Origin: Neisseriaceae bacterium | GTDB taxonomy: Bacteria > Pseudomonadota > Gammaproteobacteria > Burkholderiales > Neisseriaceae | Assembly: GCA_017446355.1 (NCBI GenBank) | Contig: JAFSQZ010000138.1 | Location: forward strand, 1 to 15,553 | Direction of reading: 5' to 3' | DNA: 15,553 bases | Shown here: piece by piece, positions 13,252-15,553 of the stretch | How the letters are laid out: each line of letters starts with the position of its first letter | Position numbering within the stretch: the first letter of the stretch is position 1 | Notes under the pieces: generated by a model | Seen by the model: the letters and a program-made list of their open reading frames with translations, nothing else | What the model was told of the DNA's origin: nothing | The model's database searches: none | Made by a program: the position numbers and the translations under genes

Positions 13252-13731
13252 TCACTCGTCTTCATCATCGTCATCGTTCCAATCATCGCCAAAAAACTCA
13301 CGTTCGGCTTTTAAAAAAGAATGAAAATAAGGGTCTGACAAATAATATTCTCTGTCATCGTCTTCTTCTAGCGTAAATTCGCGGTTGCCTTGAAAATACG
13401 TTTCGCGGTAAAAATCCTTAAAGCGTTCTGCTGCAACCAGCGTGTGCGCATCGGTTTTACCTGAATATTCTGTAAGCATTTCTTCATCAAAATAATCACC
13501 AAAAGCATCAGGGTAATATTTTTGAATCACTTTTTTCACAGCAAACCAATACACACCAAACTCTAAATAATGGGTCATATTATCAGCAAAACGCGCCTTA
13601 ATAATTCGTGCGCCGTGTTCTGCTAAATCAGCGTTTGGGTCATTCAGGTTTTTTCTTAACCCTGCTTGAAATTTAGCAACTTCGTTGTCCCATTCTTCTT
13701 GTGTTTCAAACATTCTAAAAGATTTAAGCAT
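13252..13731 (-). CDS. Acidic protein of unknown function (159 aa), downstream of a DarB-like gene
   Basis: Not recognised. An AAGGA about 10 bases before the ATG supports this start. The protein is rich in aromatic and acidic residues (about 38-125: RARIIKARF-like basic helix, YLEFGVYWFAVKKVIQKYYPDAF, FKDFYRETYFQGNREF) and ends in an Asp/Glu tail (DDWNDDDDEDE). No membrane segment or signal peptide is present. It sits alone between a terminator and two uptake sequences, about 90 bases after the helicase gene on the same strand. A strongly acidic tail can mimic DNA or bind a basic partner; a DarB accessory or internal head protein is conceivable but unproven. After the stop, a +1 frame would give DLGESWDGN, again acidic, so a frameshifted longer end cannot be excluded. 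Confidence 0.7.
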   Translation of the reverse strand: MLKSFRMFETQEEWDNEVAKFQAGLRKNLNDPNADLAEHGARIIKARFADNMTHYLEFGVYWFAVKKVIQKYYPDAFGDYFDEEMLTEYSGKTDAHTLVAAERFKDFYRETYFQGNREFTLEEDDDREYYLSDPYFHSFLKAEREFFGDDWNDDDDEDE

Positions 13732-13750
13732 TGTGTTTTTCCTTGTGTTG

Positions 13751-13767
13751 TTTCAGGCTGCCTGAAA
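13751..13767. repeat. DNA uptake sequence, first of a close pair
   Basis: TTTCAGGCTGCCTGAAA, 20 bases upstream of the acidic-protein ATG. Confidence 0.85.
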
Positions 13768-13774
13768 AACTTCA

Positions 13775-13790
13775 TTCAGGCTGCCTGAAA
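13775..13790. repeat. DNA uptake sequence, second of a close pair
   Basis: TTCAGGCTGCCTGAAA in the same orientation, 7 bases after the previous copy. This is the only place in the window with two copies less than 25 bases apart. Paired repeats may also form a long stem and weaken read-through from the helicase gene. Confidence 0.85.
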
Positions 13791-13821
13791 ATTTGACATA
13801 ATTTTATTGGTTTCGCAACAG

Positions 13822-15553
13822 TTATTTTCCTATTTTCTCATTAAACATTTTTCCAGCGTTCGGAAGAATATTCCAATAATACTGCGCATCTCTGAATTCT
13901 TGTTGTCGTTCAACCAACAAGTCAACAAAATCATTCAATTCTTCTTGGTATTCAGCATCATCAGGCGCGATAAATGTTGTATTTTCAAAAGTATAACTGT
14001 TGTATATTTTTTCAAAATCGTTTTTGATTGTTGAGTAATAAAGCGAAAAATTACTTCTCGCGCCAATCATACCAATGCCACCGCCATTTTTGAAAATGGA
14101 TTGCCCTTCAACTTTTGCCAGTTTGCCGTCAACACTGATACTGTGTAGTTCGTTGCCATTTTTTATTGCGTTCAACTCAACAACACTTACCGCGCCATCT
14201 GTGTTTGCGTCTTTTTTGGCGTTTTCAAAGGCTACCACTTTGCGCTGTGTATTGTTGTTTGTTTCGGTTTTAAACGCAACAACAATAGGGTGGTTTTCAG
14301 GCAGCTCATCATCGTTAAGGTTTGTCCACAAAGATGCTGTGTAATCATAATCTAACAATAATCTATTGCTATCTTTGATAAAAATACCCTCAAACAATAC
14401 ACTGTTTTTCTCAATTTCTTGTACCAATTGCGTTTTCAATGCGTTAAGCTTGCGATATGCTGCGGTTTGTGTTTTGTTATCGCGTTCGGCTTTGTCAATT
14501 TTTTTGTCCGTTTCTCTTAAAGCATTTCTCGTTTTAATGATTTTCTCATTAAAATTCAAAATGATATAATCTTTTAATGAACGGTTCTCATCAAGCCATT
14601 TAACCGCGTCTTTAATCACATTAACGTTTACTTGTTGTCGTTGCAAAATGCTTTTATCAAGTTCAGCTTGTTTGCGTTGTTCTTGTTTTTTCAGCAATTC
14701 TTCAAAATTATCGCCGTCAAAATCAATCATTTCGTCAACGTCTTCTTGCGTTGCAGCTTGTCCAACATTTGCATAATCGCGTCCGTCTTTTTTATCCATA
14801 ATCGCATCAATCCAATCGGATTTTTTATCAATGGTCGTACGGCGATAAGTATCAAATGTGCCATTTGCTTCGTAATAGTAAATGCAAACTTTTTCAGCGG
14901 TATTACCTTGTCGCACACCGCGCCCATTGCGCTGTGTAATGCTATCAGGCGTCCAGTTCAACTCTAAATGATGAATAGCCGTTGTGCCTTTTTGCAAGTT
15001 AATGCCCACTTCGGCTTTTTTATTACAAATCAACACGTCATATTTATTATTTTCGTTATAGTCTTCTTGACACTGAATAATCTCGTCAATATCGCTATTG
15101 AATTGTCCAGAAATAAACGAAATACGGCTCGCATCAATCCCAGCTTGTTGTACAAGGGCGCGTTTAACTTTGGTGTGCATTGCCAGCGTTTCAACGAAAA
15201 TCAGCTGTTTCGCACCTTTATTTTTCGCGTATTCTTTTTTCACGTTCTCGCATAGTGCAGAAACTTTTGGCGAAATGGATACTTTAATACCTGTTTTTTC
15301 TTTTTCCATCAGCTCTTCTAGTTTGTGCATAATGGCAAAATCGTTGCAGTTTAAAGTGATTTGTTCACCATTTAAAACGGCATTAGTGGCAACCGTGTAA
15401 GTGGTTGTTTTTTCGCCTGTATCTGCGTCTTTTGTTTCTTTTGTGCCAATAATCGCATCTTTGTTTTCAGGTTCTTCGGTCGTTTTAAACGTTTTTTTCA
15501 ACTTGTTAAACGCATCAACGGCTTTTTGTGCTGCCTGAATATCGTCAACGGTG
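13822..15553 (-). CDS. DarB-like superfamily 2 helicase, C-terminal part (5' end outside window)
   Basis: The frame is open to the right edge, so the TTG at 15501 is not the true start; numbering below counts from it. A RecA-like C-terminal helicase domain is visible: GAKQLIFVETLAMHTKVKRAL (about 96-116), SFISGQFN, DVLICNKKAEVGINLQKG (motif V, 155-172) and QRNGRGVRQGN (motif VI, 190-200). A long charged coiled-coil region (about 264-370, many Lys, Glu, Gln) and a beta-rich C-terminal domain follow. Helicases of this arrangement form the C-terminal half of giant phage proteins such as P1 DarB, an N6-adenine methylase-helicase injected with DNA to block host restriction; the methylase part would be outside the window. 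A plasmid or phage SNF2-type helicase is the alternative. The stop lies 32 bases before paired uptake sequences. Confidence 0.65.
   Translation of the reverse strand, partial: TVDDIQAAQKAVDAFNKLKKTFKTTEEPENKDAIIGTKETKDADTGEKTTTYTVATNAVLNGEQITLNCNDFAIMHKLEELMEKEKTGIKVSISPKVSALCENVKKEYAKNKGAKQLIFVETLAMHTKVKRALVQQAGIDASRISFISGQFNSDIDEIIQCQEDYNENNKYDVLICNKKAEVGINLQKGTTAIHHLELNWTPDSITQRNGRGVRQGNTAEKVCIYYYEANGTFDTYRRTTIDKKSDWIDAIMDKKDGRDYANVGQAATQEDVDEMIDFDGDNFEELLKKQEQRKQAELDKSILQRQQVNVNVIKDAVKWLDENRSLKDYIILNFNEKIIKTRNALRETDKKIDKAERDNKTQTAAYRKLNALKTQLVQEIEKNSVLFEGIFIKDSNRLLLDYDYTASLWTNLNDDELPENHPIVVAFKTETNNNTQRKVVAFENAKKDANTDGAVSVVELNAIKNGNELHSISVDGKLAKVEGQSIFKNGGGIGMIGARSNFSLYYSTIKNDFEKIYNSYTFENTTFIAPDDAEYQEELNDFVDLLVERQQEFRDAQYYWNILPNAGKMFNEKIGK

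Noticed and set aside
13822..15501. Several plus-strand ORFs of 60-111 codons opposite the helicase gene
   Set aside because: They lie antisense to a long ORF with clear helicase motifs, have no ribosome sites and have biased compositions typical of shadow frames.

Overview
The window looks like the chromosome of a naturally transformable member of the Neisseriaceae. The 17-base near-palindrome TTTCAGGCAGCCTGAAA, or its complement with central T, occurs twelve times between genes. It contains the Kingella-type DNA uptake sequence (AGGCAGCCTGAA) on one strand and the Simonsiella-type (AGGCTGCCTGAA) on the other. Single-sided cores inside genes are nearly always GCTGCCTGAA, the Simonsiella-type form. 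AT-rich codon use also fits Simonsiella, Alysiella, Kingella and relatives. The genus cannot be settled from this window alone.

Left part (1-5716), plus strand, ordinary chromosome: the 3' part of mfd (transcription-repair coupling factor, cut by the window edge), lysO (lysine exporter), a nitrilase-superfamily amidase and radA (recombination ATPase), ending at an intrinsic terminator. A junction zone (5717-6076) follows. It holds a 3' remnant of proB on the minus strand, a perfect 14-bp terminator hairpin, and 23 bases that match position by position the T-loop, T-stem, acceptor stem, G73 and CCA of a tRNA, most likely tRNA-Ser. I read this as the attachment-site remnant of an integrated element.

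Right part (6077-15553), all genes on the minus strand: a tailed (contractile-type) prophage or prophage-derived island. It has a terminase large subunit, two unrecognised coupled genes, a DUF2335-like two-helix membrane protein with a 65-residue partner, a baseplate spike protein of the gpV type, a major capsid protein, an acidic protein of unknown function, and the C-terminal part of a DarB-like helicase that runs off the right edge. Scattered virion genes together with a DarB-like protein recall phage P1 and its relatives, but this is inference. The genes form small, separately terminated units spaced by uptake sequences and REP-like palindromes, unlike the dense operons of most prophages.

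Structure beyond the genes: (i) arms of about 0.3 kb, each with two 116-bp palindromic elements in mirror order, flank the 4.5-kb virion block as an inverted repeat; (ii) a 75-bp direct repeat brackets the same block; (iii) a strong plus-strand promoter drives a candidate small structured RNA at 9473-9540; (iv) two virion transcription units share a leader made of a TTAAAAYAGGAACA motif followed about 30-35 bases later by a terminator hairpin just before the start codon; (v) a consensus-like promoter overlaps a 19-bp tandem repeat upstream of the DUF2335 pair.
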